64,000 bases of DNA from the NCBI GenBank assembly GCA_036874045.1, contig CM072335.1, positions 12,234,001 through 12,298,000 of the forward strand, read 5' to 3'. Within the stretch, counting starts at the first letter, position 1. Each line of letters starts with the position of its first letter. Positions 11,544 through 23,201 of the stretch are shown here, in pieces. The stretch comes from Cymodocea nodosa (lineage: Eukaryota; Streptophyta; Magnoliopsida; Alismatales; Cymodoceaceae). Both the position numbers and the translations under genes were made by a program. The notes under the pieces were generated by a model. That model was not told the DNA's origin. It searched no databases and saw nothing but the letters and a program-made list of their open reading frames with translations.

Positions 11544-12460
11544 ATACTGAAATTAAGGCTTTTGGTACCCAAATCTTCTTGGGTCCAGTAGTGTTAGTCC
11601 TTAAAATATTAAATCTATTGCCTGTTGGCAGCCACATATGACCTGATCTTCTTTTGATGGCAAACACAGTGGTGCCATCTCTGTATGATCGAATCATTCC
11701 ACCACAATAAGGTACTTCTTGTGGTGTAGCATACCTTAGGCCATATTTACTTCCATTAGGCCATTGAGAACCTATAATTTTATTTAGTCCTTTTTGACCT
11801 TGAGTGAATTTAGATATGGTATTTTTCAGATCAGATATTGTAGTTAATAAGTTTTTATTTTCTTCTTTCAATTTACAGTTATCACAACTATAATTATCCA
11901 AGTTAGATTTCAGATTTCTATTATCAACTACAGCTGTTTCTAATTCAACAAAAGAATCTTCTAAGCAATTATTTAACCTTTTAATTTCTTTCTTAAATTC
12001 CTTACATTTAACATAGAGATTATCTACAGTAGATAGAAGACTATTAATATCTATTTCATCATGCTCATCTTCTGAACTAGAGGAAGAAGTGGAAAATACC
12101 TCTTGAGCTGCAAAACACACATTTGTTGCAGCTTCATCTTCAGAATCAGATGAACTACTTGAAGAGCTACTATCATCCCACGTAGCTTCGAGTGCCATCT
12201 TCTTTTTGTCCTTCCATCTCTTCTTCTTATCTACCTGATCCTCTTCTGTCTAAAATGGATAGAAAGTCTGTATGTGTCCTTGCCTTTTGCATTTAAAACA
12301 TGTAGGAACAGTTCTTTTGGAGGAGTTGGTCTTATTCTTTTTCTTCATGAACTTTCTGAAGTTCCTTGCTAGCAACATGATCTCATCATCATCAGAGCTT
12401 GGAGCTTCTTCTGTTGAAGGAAATGTTATTTCCTTTTTCTTCTCAGCTTTCTTTTCAACA
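11542..12460 (-). pseudogene. Copia gag C-terminal part of a second type (D-type)
   Basis: 12519-12250 reads a gag C-terminus with a single zinc knuckle, CFKCKRQGHIQTFYP, whose last Cys is lost (Tyr). 12198-11542 continues with ATWDD, a Ser/Asp/Glu-rich run, a coiled coil (about residues 60-130) and the linker ending GPKKIWVPKALISV. This segment lies downstream of another gag C-terminal region (12677-13480) that already has the equivalent ATWDD-type and coiled-coil part, so the element carries two such regions in series. The join is near 12460. Confidence 0.75.
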
Positions 12461-14562
12461 AGAATTATTGCTCTTATAAACATTCTATTTATTTTCAGAT
12501 GTAGTATAACCAAGACCAAACCGATTTTTATCAGATGTTAATTTATTTTGGTCATGCTCATATATTTTAGTAAGTTCATACTAAGATTTTGTACTTGTAT
12601 TTAAATTTTTAATACATCCAAAATCTTTTTCTACACATGAATTTTTAGATAAAGAACATGTAGAACCTATAATTAGTCAAATACCAGTGTCTTGAATTTC
12701 ATACTCAGGTTTCTGAATTTTCAGTTTACTACAATTGTCTGAAATTTTAGAAACATTAGAAACTAAATTTCCAAAACAAGAAACAAGATTTTTAGAAACA
12801 TTAATAGTCATGTTAGAAGTACATTTAGATAAATCACATTGGTTTATATTACTCCTACATGATTCATCCCTTGAAGTACCTACTTCTACATATTTATTAC
12901 CTTGTTTCATGATAAAAGGAATTTTAGTCTTAGATTTACTTGAACTACAACTAATAAATCCTTTGTTGGCTTGAGATTCAGGGTATTCAAGATAATCAAA
13001 TCCTAAGCCAAATTTATATGACACCGTAGGGGTATTAGTTAGTTTGTCTAACTTAGTTTGACTTAAATTCCATTTCTCAATGGTGGAATTTAAATCTAGC
13101 TCTCTCATTTTTAATTTATCAATCTCTAACTCATGATCATTTTTGTTGTTTCTCAATTTTTCATTTTCAAATTCTATCTTTAATTTTTCAACATTTATAT
13201 TTTGTATTTGTTCATGCAAAACACATTCATTAAATATAAATTTATGCAAATTTCTAGAATGATTTTCATTATCACATTTAAAATTTTCTAGAGTAATAGA
13301 CAGGAAACAATTTTCTTCTTCCAAAATGGACAAAGAGTTTCTAATATTCTTATTTTCAAGTTTACAAACCTTAAGTTTTTGTAATGATGCATGATAAGCA
13401 CATAATAATTCATCAACATTAAAATCTGAATGACTTTTAGGATCAGATATTACCTCAGACTCATCTGCCATGAAGCACACATGAGCAACATCTTCTAACT
13501 CTTATTCTTCTTCTGAATGTGAAGATTTTGATGATAATTCCTCAAATTCAAACTCTTCTGACGTGTCATCCCAAGTAACCTTCAAAGTCTTTTCCTTGTA
13601 AAACAATTTTTGAGATTTCTGAACCTTCTTCTTCTGATTTGTCCTACTTTGCTTTTCATTTTTCCATATAGGACAATCTAGAGAAAGATGTCCAGGTTTA
13701 TTGTAGTTGTAACATACATACTTTCTAAATGAAGAATTCTTTTCACTCAGTGACTTTGACGTTGAGGGTTTGTCATTTCTATTCCTTTCCTATTTCCTAA
13801 CTTTCCATGCTTTCTTGAATTTCCTAGTCAGCAAAATCAAATCCTCATCAGAATTAGTAGATATTTCAAAATCTGAATTAATTTTGAAGGCTATTTCTTT
13901 CTTCATTTTTAATTTGTTGTGACTTAGTGAATCATTTAATTGAACTTCATAAGTAGTTAAATTTCCTATAAGTTCATTTATAGTATAAACATTTAAGTCT
14001 CGTGATTCCTCAATTGATGTCACTTTCTAAGACCATTTAGAACTTAGGGATCTAAGAATTTTTCTCATCAAATCCTTTTGTTCAAAATTCTTTCCTAAGC
14101 ATTTTAAAGAGTTTATGATATCTAGGAATCTAGAAAACATCTCAGAAATACTTTCATCTTCATGCATCTTAAAGAGTTCATACTTATGAATTAACATATT
14201 AATCTTAGTCTCTTTAACTTGAGAAGTACCTTCATATGAAACTTCTAGTGCATGCCACACCTCACAAGAAGATTTATATGCTGATACTTTACTGAATTGT
14301 TCATAACTCAATGCACAAAATAATATATTTAAGCCTTTAGCATTTAGAGTTTCATTTTGTTTTTTAGTAATTGTCCAAGTCTTATAAGGAGTAGTTAACA
14401 GAGTATATGGTTTAGAAATCATGAACCACAACTTGTGATCTATACTTTGAAGAAAGACTATCATCCTATATTTCCAATATTCAAAATGTATTCCATCAAA
14501 TAAAGGATGACGGTTAAGATTTTGACCTTCATATAAAGAAAAATTACCATTTCAATAGCCAT
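12460..14562 (-). pseudogene. Copia-A gag of C0, N-terminal part
   Basis: The start codon is at 14562, by alignment with C2 (48561); a one-base shift soon after it moves the frame before NFSLYEG. 14464-14027 is the UBN2-type gag core (WFMISKPYTLL ... KILRSLSSKWS). 14023-13790 continues it. The zinc knuckle near 13675-13720 reads CYNYNKPGHLSLDC, with the second Cys changed to Tyr. 13480-12677 is the long coiled coil typical of SIRE-like gag, followed by YKFGLGFDYLEYPES. At least four stops or shifts. Confidence 0.8.
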
Positions 14563-14740
14563 CTTACCTTAGATTTTTCAACCTATTTGACTTTAAACAG
14601 TTTAAAACTTTAAAAACAATTTGAGCCTAAAATCAACAAAGTTAAACGTATGCTCAAATATTAATTTCTATTTAAAAACAAGGAAGGCAGAATAAGCTTT
14701 GATATTAATTAAGTTGATATCGACTTTATATCAAAGATTA
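14563..14740 (-). other. Leader of copia C0
   Basis: Untranslated leader between PBS and gag start, matching 48562-48740 of C2. It ends with a TATCAAAGATTATTA word just before the PBS. No gene. Confidence 0.6.
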
Positions 14741-14759
14741 TTAACCAACTCTGATACCA
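14741..14759 (-). promoter_or_regulatory. Primer-binding site, tRNA-iMet type
   Basis: On the minus strand TGGTATCAGAGTTGGTTAA, two bases downstream of the LTR end. The first 11 bases match the canonical plant TGGTATCAGAG complement of initiator tRNA-Met. It is the only intact copia PBS in the window and fixes the LTR boundary. Confidence 0.93.
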
Positions 14760-14761
14760 CT

Positions 14762-16407
14762 TGTAGGATCGAATGGCAACACAAGAGGGGGGTGAATTGT
14801 GCTTTTCAACATATTTAAATATAATTGAAACTTCAAAATTAAAAACAAGTCGATGCACTATTTTAATCAAATCATTTTATTCAAGGTTTCAATTACAATA
14901 TATAATTCAATTCTCCTTAGAAATTGTAGATGCAATTATATAACAATATCATGTTTCATCTAATCAATTTCATAACTACAAATAGAGAAAACTAATTTGC
15001 AGAATTTAAAACATTTCTCTCTATTTGAGATTCTTCTTCTTCTTCTTCTTCTTCTTCTGCAATTCTTTAGTGACAAATATCTGACTTTCTCTACTTCACC
15101 GAATTTGCTTTCTTCTGATTCTTCAAATCTTTAGTGACATATGTTTGACTTTCTCTACTTCACTAAATTTTCTTCTATCAGAGAGCTTTTCCCTAGAGAG
15201 GTGTTTTGATTCCTGAAAATATATTTCATTTGGTGTGCAGGGATAATTGATCAATGAGAATTCTATGCCTTTTATACTATATATTCATTTCATGCATATC
15301 CTCCACATTTAATTACTTTCAGTTTTCTACTCTTTACGTCTTCTCTTTTTCCTTCATCAAAATACACATGTTCTGACCCACGTTTTCCTTTCGAATTTTC
15401 TTTAATCATCATTCTTGGATCTTTGAAAAATTTCCTACAAAATAAACTTTCTCATCCAAAATTTTTCATCAAGTATAATAACAAGTCGTTGTGTTAATGT
15501 TAACTAAACAAGTAGATTTATAACTTAACGTATCTAACTCAACAAGTTCATCATGTGCCAAATCATGTGACAAGTACTGTAGCTAACTCAACGAACTAAG
15601 TTTGTGGTGTTATGCTAACTCAACAAACCACATTCGTTGTGTTACAGATAACTCAACGAACCAGCTTAACCTTTTTTTCGAAAGGTTAAATGCTAACTCA
15701 CTGAAAACAATTTAAGTATCGGATAGTTAAGTTTTCCAAGTATCTGAAAATCTGATAACTCACCAATCCAATAATAAATAAATGTTTTTATAATAAGGTA
15801 TTTACCATGAGCAATAATAATAACTTTAAGTTTATAATGTTAACCTAATGCATTGCCTTAGTGTTCAATATAGCAACTCAATGTGTTTAGTTATGTTAAC
15901 TTAATGAGTTAAATATGTGCAACTCACATGATACAATATAACATTTGTAAACTTTAATTTCACCACGTGCACAATACTAACTTAACGACTTCGTCTCTTC
16001 ATTTTAACCTTTTGTTCACTAACTTAATGAGTTCTCACGTGGCCTATTTTAACCTTTAAGCCTATAACTCAACGAGTTCTCACATGACCTTTTTACAAAT
16101 AACACACTAACTCAATGAGTTGCCTTAACGTGCACTGTACATGACACATAAAATATAACTTTAAAATATATCATGCTTTACAATAAAAACACACGTTAAC
16201 TTAACGTTTAGTTAAATAAAAGTTAGTATAACTTAACGACTAGTTATTTAACTTAGCATAATCTCAGATCAATTACAGACAAGTATTTATATCAATAAAC
16301 TTTTTCTATATTAATTGATGTTCTTAATTTACTTTCACAAACAATAGTAATTGAGTAAATATCATTACATTCATTTAACACACATCATCAAAACAAAATA
16401 CTCAACA
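14762..16407 (-). repeat. Copia-A 5' LTR of C0
   Basis: 1646 bp, TGTTGAG...CCTACA on the minus strand, TG/CA ends intact. It contains a TATA-like AGTATAAAAGG-type site near 15270-15285 (decayed), a CTT microsatellite at about 15028-15058, and repeated AACTTAACGAG / CACGTG words. With the plus-strand LTR at 18505-20261 it forms a long inverted repeat. Confidence 0.93.
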
Positions 16408-18059
16408 ATGAAGCAAAAAGAAATTGTTTCTAAGGAAACTACTTTAGCTGAAAAGAAAAATCAGATGAGGATTTTCTTCCAAAGGATAATGTATGTCTAG
16501 ACATTGTACCTTACATTGCATTTGACAAGGTCATCAATTCAGAATACACTGAAACTAATGATGATAATGAAACTTTATTATCGTTTTCTAGAAAACTTGA
16601 AAAGAAATCAAAGCAACAAATTAGTTCAAGTTTTTCTATAGTTTCAAGCCCTGATGATAAAGAAATTGAACAATCCGAGCATCAGGTAGACAACATTGAA
16701 CAAGTTATTGCAAAAGTACTTGAAAATATTGAGATAGTAACTAGTTCACAAGTTGGAGTGTTTTGAGTAGAAGCTATTGAAAAAGACAAGACTCTAGAAG
16801 AGCTTAATGTTGATCAGCCTATTTCAAAATCTATAGAACTAGAGTCTAAGAATTCACAACATGTTGAAATGGAAATATCTATTGAAGAAAATGAAGAATT
16901 ACAAATAGATACATCGGCTATTGAATTTGTGAAAAATTTGAACTCTGAACATTCTATAGAAATTGAACTTATGGATGTAGTGAATATGTAAAATGTTCCT
17001 CATACTATTGAAGCTGAAAATTCAAGCTTACCTAAGTAGCTTCAAGAAAATATTTTGATAGAGGAACACAATGACATTCATTTTGAAGAAGAGATTCTTG
17101 AAAAAGACTTAAATTCTGAATCAAGGCTTTAGGTATCACCTTCTATGTATGAAATACTACCCATTCAAGGAAATTCAATATATTTTAGGTTTGATGAAGC
17201 ATTGCAGAAATACAATAGTTTGATTTCATGTCAAATTCTGCATGCTCGACCAATAAAGTTTAGAAATTTAATTGAAATAAAAAATTTATTTGAGTTTCAA
17301 GGCTTAATGCAATTCTTACCAATTGGAACAAAATGGAAATAATATAAAGAGCTTATTGTAGCTTTTTACAGCAATCTGGTAACGAATGAAAATCTTTTGA
17401 AAACTCAAATATCTCAACAGGAGTTTACTTTATCTCCTGAGTTGATTTTTGAAGTTTTGGGATTAAGAAATGAAGGTGTTGTTGTTACAAACAGATTTAA
17501 CATTGTTAGACAGTTGGAATGAGACATTCAGTCTTTATCATAGATTCCAAGTGTATATATTGAAATGAGATTAATGGAAAATCTGAATGCAGAAGCTAGG
17601 TTTATTGCAAATTTATTTCAGAGAGTTGGATATAATCTGGAAGTAAGCAGAAGTTGTTTATATGTAACGTATGGCATACTACACAGAATTCAAATTAATT
17701 GGTTTGATGTGTTCATATATCAACTACAGCATATGAGTTCAAAGATATTTTTTGGTGATGTTGTATGTCGAATTCTTGCAAGCCAATTAAACTTATCTGA
17801 TTAGCCCTTTGAAAATAAAGGCATGAGAGCATTTAGTGTTAAAGATTTGCAAAAACACCAACAAATGCAACAATAGCAACAACAACAAACTGACCTTCAT
17901 CAACAACAACAACAACCAAACTATTCAGATCAAGTACAACAACAACTCGAGCTACCTCCTGACTTAGATGTAGTGCTGAATGTCATCAGAAATGATTTTA
18001 GACATCTAGGAGATAAAATTTATAATACTATTAGTGATATCATAAGGAGGAATAGATAA
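16408..18059 (+). pseudogene. Copia-A ORF2 remnant, plus strand (element C3)
   Basis: Enters mid-gene (cf. SKETKSIEKGKSDENLF in C1) because the 5' part is lost at the junction with C0. Readable pieces: acidic middle (16500-17130), core 17145-17342 (HARPIKFRNLIEIKNLFEFQ), 17565-17804 (ARFIANLFQRVG ... NWFDVF), a CAA-repeat Gln-rich run at about 17870-17945 and the C-terminus DIIRRNR at 18030-18059. Many stops are TAG or TAA where C1 has CAG, CAA or TGG. Confidence 0.75.
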
Positions 18060-18504
18060 ATGTACTGTCATTTGTCTATTTACTTGGTTTCTGAATACAA
18101 AATGTAATGTTTGTATTTATTGTTTGATTATTTGAACAATACATTTAATTGTAAGTGTGTTCATTCTTATTAATGTTTATAGAAAGTTTAGCTGTAAATG
18201 TGTCACTTGTTTTAATTCTTTGTAATCATCTTTTTGATTAATGACAAAAAGGGGGAGATGATTATGAGTTTAAATACATATATTAAAAACAGGAGATGAT
18301 TATGTCGTTGTTGAAATTTTTTTTCTGAAAGTTTTACTTCAGAGAGATGATTTTTACACAAGGAACAGAAATAAGCTTAAGTGAAATTAAGTCAACAAAA
18401 TTACTTGTTGAATTAAAACTTAACCCAATAGAGGTGCTTCAATGAGTTAAACATAATTCATAATTGATTTAATATGGTTTTGCCATCATCAAAAAGGGGG
18501 AGAT
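18060..18504 (+). other. Copia C3 3' non-coding region with two PPT-like tracts
   Basis: Non-coding. TTAATGACAAAAAGGGGGAG lies at about 18239-18258 and the true PPT AAAAAGGGGGAGAT at 18491-18504 abuts the LTR. The spacing of about 250 bases between them is close to that in the minus-strand copies. Confidence 0.75.
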
Positions 18505-20261
18505 TGTTGAGTATTTTGTTTTGATGATGTATGCTAAATGAATGTAATCATATTTACTCAATTACTATTGTTTGTGAAAGTAAATTAAGAACATCAATTA
18601 ATACAGAAAAAGTTTACTAATATAAATACTTGTCTATAATGGATCTGAGATTATGCTAAGTTAAATAACTAGTTGTTAAGTTATACTAACTTTTCATTTA
18701 ATTAAACATTAAGTTAACGTGTGTTTTTATTGTAAAGCATGATATGTTTTAAAGTTATATTTTCTATATCATGTACAATGCACGTTAAGACAACTCGTTG
18801 AGTTAGTGCATTATTTGTAAAATGGTCATGTGAGAACTCATTGAGTTATAGGCTTAAAGATTAAAATAGGTTACGTGAGAACTCGTTAAGTTAGTGAATA
18901 AAAGGTTAAAATAAAAAGATGAACTCGTTAAGTTAGTATTGTGCACATGGTGAAATTAAAGTTTACAAATGTTATATTGTATCACATGAGTTGCACATGT
19001 TTAATTCATTAAGTTAACATAACTAAATACATTGAGTTGCTATATTAAACACTAAGGCAACATATTAGGTTAGCATTATAAACTTATAGTTATTATTATT
19101 ACACGTGGTAAATACCTTATTGTAAAAACATTTGTTTATTATTGTATCGATGACCTAGAGTTTTTTAGAGACTTACAACTTTAACTATCTAAAACTTAAA
19201 CTGTGTTCGGTGAGTTAGCATCTAACCTTCCGAAAGATAACTTAAGTCATAGTTTCAAGTCACGACACATGTCTCACTAGTTTTATGGTAAAAAGAGATT
19301 TTCAGATACTTAAAAAACTTAACTATCCGATACTTAAACTATTTTCGATGAGTTAGCATTTAACCTTCCGAAAGAAAGGTTAAGCTAGTTCGTTGAGTTA
19401 GCATAATACTACGGACTTAGTTCGTTGAGTTAGCTATAGTACTTGTCACGTGATTTGGCACATGATAAACTCGTTGAGTTAGATACGTTAAGTTATAAAT
19501 CTACTTGTTTTACTCGTTTAGTTAATATTAACATAATGACTTATTATTACACTTGATGAAAATTTTTGGGCGAGAAAGTTTATTTTATAGGAAATTTTTC
19601 AGAGATCCAAGATTGATGATTAAAGAAAATTCAAAAGGAAAATGTGGGTCAAGAACGTGTGTATTTCGATGAAGGAAAAAGAGAAGACGTGAAGAGTGGA
19701 AAACTGATTATGGTTAAACGTGGAGGATATGCATGAAGTGAATATACAGTATAAAAGGCATAGAATTCTCGTTGATCAATTATCCCTACACACTAAACAA
19801 AATATATTTTCAGGGATCAAAACACCTCTCTAGGGAAAAGCTCTCAAATAGAAGAAAATTCAGTGAAGTAGAGAAAGTTAGATATATGCTACTAAAGATT
19901 TGAAGAATCATAAGAAAGTAAATTCAGTAAAGTAGAGAAAGTCAGATATTTGTCACTGAAAAATTGTAGAAAAAGAATAAGAAGAAGAAAAATCTCAAAC
20001 AAGGAGAAATGTTTTAAATTCCGCAAATTAGTTTTTTCTATTTGTAGTTATGAAATTGATTAGATGAAGCATGGTATTGTGATATAATTGCATCTACAAT
20101 TTCTAAGGAGAATTGAATTATATATTGTAAATGAAACCTTGAATAAAATGATTTGATTAAAATAGTGTCTTGACTTGTTTTTAATTTTGAAGTTTTAATT
20201 ATATTTAAATATGTTGAAAAACACAATTCACCCCCCTCTTGTGTAGCCATTCGATCCTACA
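18505..20261 (+). repeat. Copia-A 3' LTR, plus strand (C3)
   Basis: 1757 bp, TGTTGAG to CCTACA, preceded by its PPT. It interrupts a gypsy LTR, which continues at 20262. A good TATA box, GTATAAAAGGC, is at 19749-19759, so transcription would start about 30 bases later. The stretch 18720-19100 (AAGCATGATATG ... ACACGTGG) is the segment that recurs in gypsy LTRs G6 and G7. Confidence 0.93.
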
Positions 20262-21640
20262 AGAAGAAATCACCATTGTTGATATGAATGAAGGAAATCC
20301 AAAAGGAAGAGGAGAAAGATGAAGAAAAGTGTCTATAAAGGTGGAGAACCGTGCTAACTACAGGAAGCGTTGGAAGTTCTCTGAAGCTCCACAACACCAC
20401 CACAATCACCAACCATTAGAGGTTTGTGAGGATACTTTCTGGATGTCGAGTCGATTCTAAGCCAAACATGGTGACTGACAACTACTTTGAGGAGTGATCG
20501 CATCATAGGAAGGAAAACCATTTTCACCAAGCATCGGCTCATATCTCAGGAGATCGTAAAACTTCTAACCTTGGTTTTAGGTTGATGCCAATATACTAAA
20601 GAGGAGATCAACTTAGAAGTCTCAGTTCGCAATTCTATAGGGAGAGGAGGTGTAACTGTAAGTGATTAAGTTTTCAATGGTATAATCGCATCACATGTAG
20701 TGACGAAAGTTTTTACTATTAATAGAGAGTATTTACATTTCACCTTTTGTTCATCTTCAGGTACATATCAAAATAAAAATACCTAAAAACTAATTATCTA
20801 TGTTTATAGTTAGTAGTTATGTGTTGTATTGTTTGTTTTGTATTGTGATTAATGTTATCATTGTCAATATTGTAAATGTTTCATGTTTATTTGATTTAGA
20901 AAATAGAAATAGTTTTATTGATTACTGAAATTGATTCGTATAGAATACTACAAAATCTTAATGGTTATTGTTCGAAATATCTGAATGTTAATGTTGATTA
21001 ATGATAAATCTTAGATTAACTAACATTAAAAAGTTTAATTGATGTTATTTACATTCTATAGAACTGCCCAATGGATGGTCAAATTCCTCTATGAATAGCA
21101 ACATTTAATTGGAAATTACTAGTTAGGCTCGTGGAGTTAACTTAAGTCCATGAGGATAGTCCATTGAGTTAATTATAACTCCACGAACTAAGTCCGTTGA
21201 GTTAATTGTAACTCAACAGAGAGCTAAATTGAACACATAAAACTCTAGTTATAAAAATCCAAATAGTACATAATTCTTATTCAATCTATGTGGGATCGAC
21301 TTGTACTTGCATACAAATACAATAGACACTGTGCACTTGTAGTTAAAATACAAATTGGACTTAATAGCTAATTTGTGTCAAAAGTTGTGAGTTTACTCTA
21401 AAATAATTTATTAATATAAGCATAAAAATAAACCAATCAAGTCTTCTAGCATCGTTGCCACAAGTTTTATGATTTAACTTTTCACAACCAATACAATCGA
21501 CCTATACTTGCACATAAATACAATAGACACTGTGCACTTGTAGTTAAAAACAAATTAGATTTAATATCTAATTTGTGAAAATTGTTTATTTACTTCTAAC
21601 AGAAAATATACATATATAAGTAAACAAAACAAACTAAACA
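20262..21640 (+). repeat. Gypsy LTR G2, 5'-truncated
   Basis: Starts inside the LTR at AGAAGAAATCACC (equivalent to 9067 in G1 and 51226 in G5), directly after the copia LTR. It includes the GC-richer block with the antisense frame at 20354-20542. Near its end a unit of about 200 bp is tandemly duplicated (21295-21496 and 21497-21645): each unit runs from a CGACYTRTACTTGCA word through CACTGTGCACTTGTAG to a PBS-like end. Confidence 0.85.
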
Positions 21641-21645
21641 AGTTT
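21295..21645 (+). repeat. Tandem duplication of LTR end plus PBS
   Basis: Two copies, offset about 202 bp, of the last part of the gypsy LTR. The first ends in TCTAGCATCGTTGCCA, a decayed primer-binding word; the second leads into the better PBS at 21649. The duplication therefore included an LTR/PBS junction. Confidence 0.7.
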
Positions 21646-21648
21646 TTC

Positions 21649-21668
21649 TGGCGTCATTGCTGGGGATT
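21649..21668 (+). promoter_or_regulatory. Primer-binding site, tRNA-Asp type
   Basis: TGGCGTCATTGCTGGGGATT, 8 bases after the LTR end AAACA. It resembles TGGCGCCGTTGCCGGGGA, the complement of the plant tRNA-Asp 3' end used by Athila/Tat gypsy elements, and so places this family in Ty3/gypsy. Confidence 0.85.
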
Positions 21669-21744
21669 GAAAAGCTAAGCAACTGTAGTGCTGTTTATGT
21701 TTTAAATAGTAGAGGAAGTGTTGAGTATTTTTATAATTGAGAAT

Positions 21745-22164
21745 ATGGCATATGCTTATACTCAAAGATTGCTAAAACCTGTAATTAGCATATGTGAATT
21801 CTGCAATTTGGAAGGTCATAACATTGTTGATTATTTGAAATTGAAATGATTATAGATGGTTAGATCACATGAACAACAAATGAATTATATCCAATATAAT
21901 AGAACTAAGTATGAGAATCCTATAGTTTACGTAACTAATAGTCAATTTAAAACAAGTAATATGTTGAGAGATAAGGAAGTTTGAGATAGGTATGACAAAC
22001 TTGAGCGTAGTTTAGAACAAAACTTAGACAAACTAGAATGTTACATGTATTATTAACAAGAAGTCAACCAAATAAACTATAAGGAAAATTATTTAGAACC
22101 TAAAACTGATATCATCTATGAAATTGAAAAAACCATAATGAAAATTGATATATGTGTTTGAAGC
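21745..22164 (+). pseudogene. Leader ORF with CCHC-like motif, upstream of gag
   Basis: Starts MAYAYTQRLLK and reads CEFCNLEGHNIVDY, a C-x2-C-x4-H-x4-C zinc knuckle with the last Cys replaced by Tyr. The copy at 63756 keeps the last Cys but has lost the second, so the full motif is supported by comparison. The frame continues through several stops (TGA at 21847, then TAG, TGA, TAA) with a charged, helical C-terminal part. It lies between PBS and gag, like the extra ORF1 known upstream of gag in some Tat/Ogre elements. Function unknown. Confidence 0.55.
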
Positions 22165-22360
22165 ATTACAGGACTGTGTTAAAAGAAATTATATGAAGAT
22201 GTGCTTAAAGGAACGATTATTTAAGAAGCACCTGTATATGTTTACAGATGGCAGAAATTCTATTTTCTACATAACAGGAAATAAACTACAAGTTAAATAT
22301 ACATATATGATTGGATTAAATGAAGTTGAATTGGACATTGCATTAATTCTATGTATTTAA
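22145..22360 (+). CDS. Unidentified 71-codon frame in gypsy leader
   Basis: Reads MIYVFEALQDCVKRNYMKMC and ends LDIALILCI. It overlaps the end of the preceding broken frame in another phase and may be its continuation after a frameshift. I recognise no domain. No second copy is visible in the window because the element at the right edge ends earlier. Confidence 0.2.
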   Translation: MIYVFEALQDCVKRNYMKMCLKERLFKKHLYMFTDGRNSIFYITGNKLQVKYTYMIGLNEVELDIALILCI

Positions 22361-23201
22361 CTATATTTCAAGTTGATAATCTGTAGGAAAGGAAGTTTAG
22401 AAGTTAATATGAGAAGTAAGTTTCTTAGGAAAATTTGCTAAGTGTTAACTCAATGAAGTTAGTTCATTGAGTTAACCTTAACTCCACAAAGTCAATAATA
22501 GAAAATATAAGGTCACTTCATTGAGTTAACTGTAACTCAACGAAGTTAGTCCATGGAGTTAGCAAATAGAAGCTTGAAGCTAGTCCATTAAGTTAGCCAT
22601 AACTCAACGAAGTTAGTTCGTTAAGTTAGGAATAGTAACCGAGGTCACTTCGTTGAGTTAACTATAACTCAACGAAGTTAGTCTGTGGAGTTAGCTAAAT
22701 GGTTATTATTTTCTCTACGAATGAAACTTCGTGGGTTTAGCGGTAACTAAAATTTAAAAAAATTAAAAGTGGAACACGTATCCATAAAAATAGGAATCAT
22801 ACTATACGTTACAATACTCGTTCTTGCAATAAAATTCGTTTGCATTATGGATGTGCATTATAAATATAGAATAGAATGTTATTTACTAGTTACTAACAAT
22901 TGAGAAAAGACAAAAGAACTCGTTGGGAGAATTGGAAGGAGAAGCAGCTGATTCAACTTCATCCGTCAACAATTATTTATTTAGAGCAAAGCTTCAAACT
23001 GGTATGTAATTAATTTTCTGCAATCTACTATATGTTAAGAGTTTATGAGCACATGGACTTGTTCTCCTAGCACTAAATGGTTAGTAAGAACACCTACACA
23101 GGATTATTCAACATAGAAATGTACTGAAATATTTTTTTAAATAGACTTTAACGAAATCCTTAGAGGTGTAGTGTTTGGGTTGTTAAGTTAAATCTTAAAC
23201 T
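22361..23201 (+). other. Non-coding gypsy leader with clustered hairpin words
   Basis: No gene seen. 22430-22740 holds at least five runs of the family's hairpin words, AACTCAACGAAGTTAGT paired with CGTTGAGTTAAC, spaced about 40-80 bases apart. A GGTATGTAATT word at about 23001 is donor-like. The stretch ends at a reversed LTR. Confidence 0.5.

Larger units (their letters stand above)
10345..16407 (-). mobile_element. Ty1/copia element C0, minus strand, 3'-truncated
   Basis: Complete 5' LTR (14762-16407), PBS (14741-14759), gag (from 14562) and pol through integrase. It stops at about 10345 within integrase, so RT, RNase H, ORF2 and the 3' LTR are missing. Gag is a composite of two copia types joined near 12460. 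The right edge abuts plus-strand ORF2 of another copia, into which C0 was probably inserted. Confidence 0.85.

Noticed and set aside
17880..17945. Independent CAA microsatellite locus
   Set aside because: It encodes the Gln-rich part of ORF2 and is present at the same place in the other copies.
22430..22740. CRISPR-like or satellite array
   Set aside because: The repeated AACTCAACGAAG words are short, in both orientations and irregularly spaced. They are retroelement hairpin words, not an array with uniform repeats and spacers.
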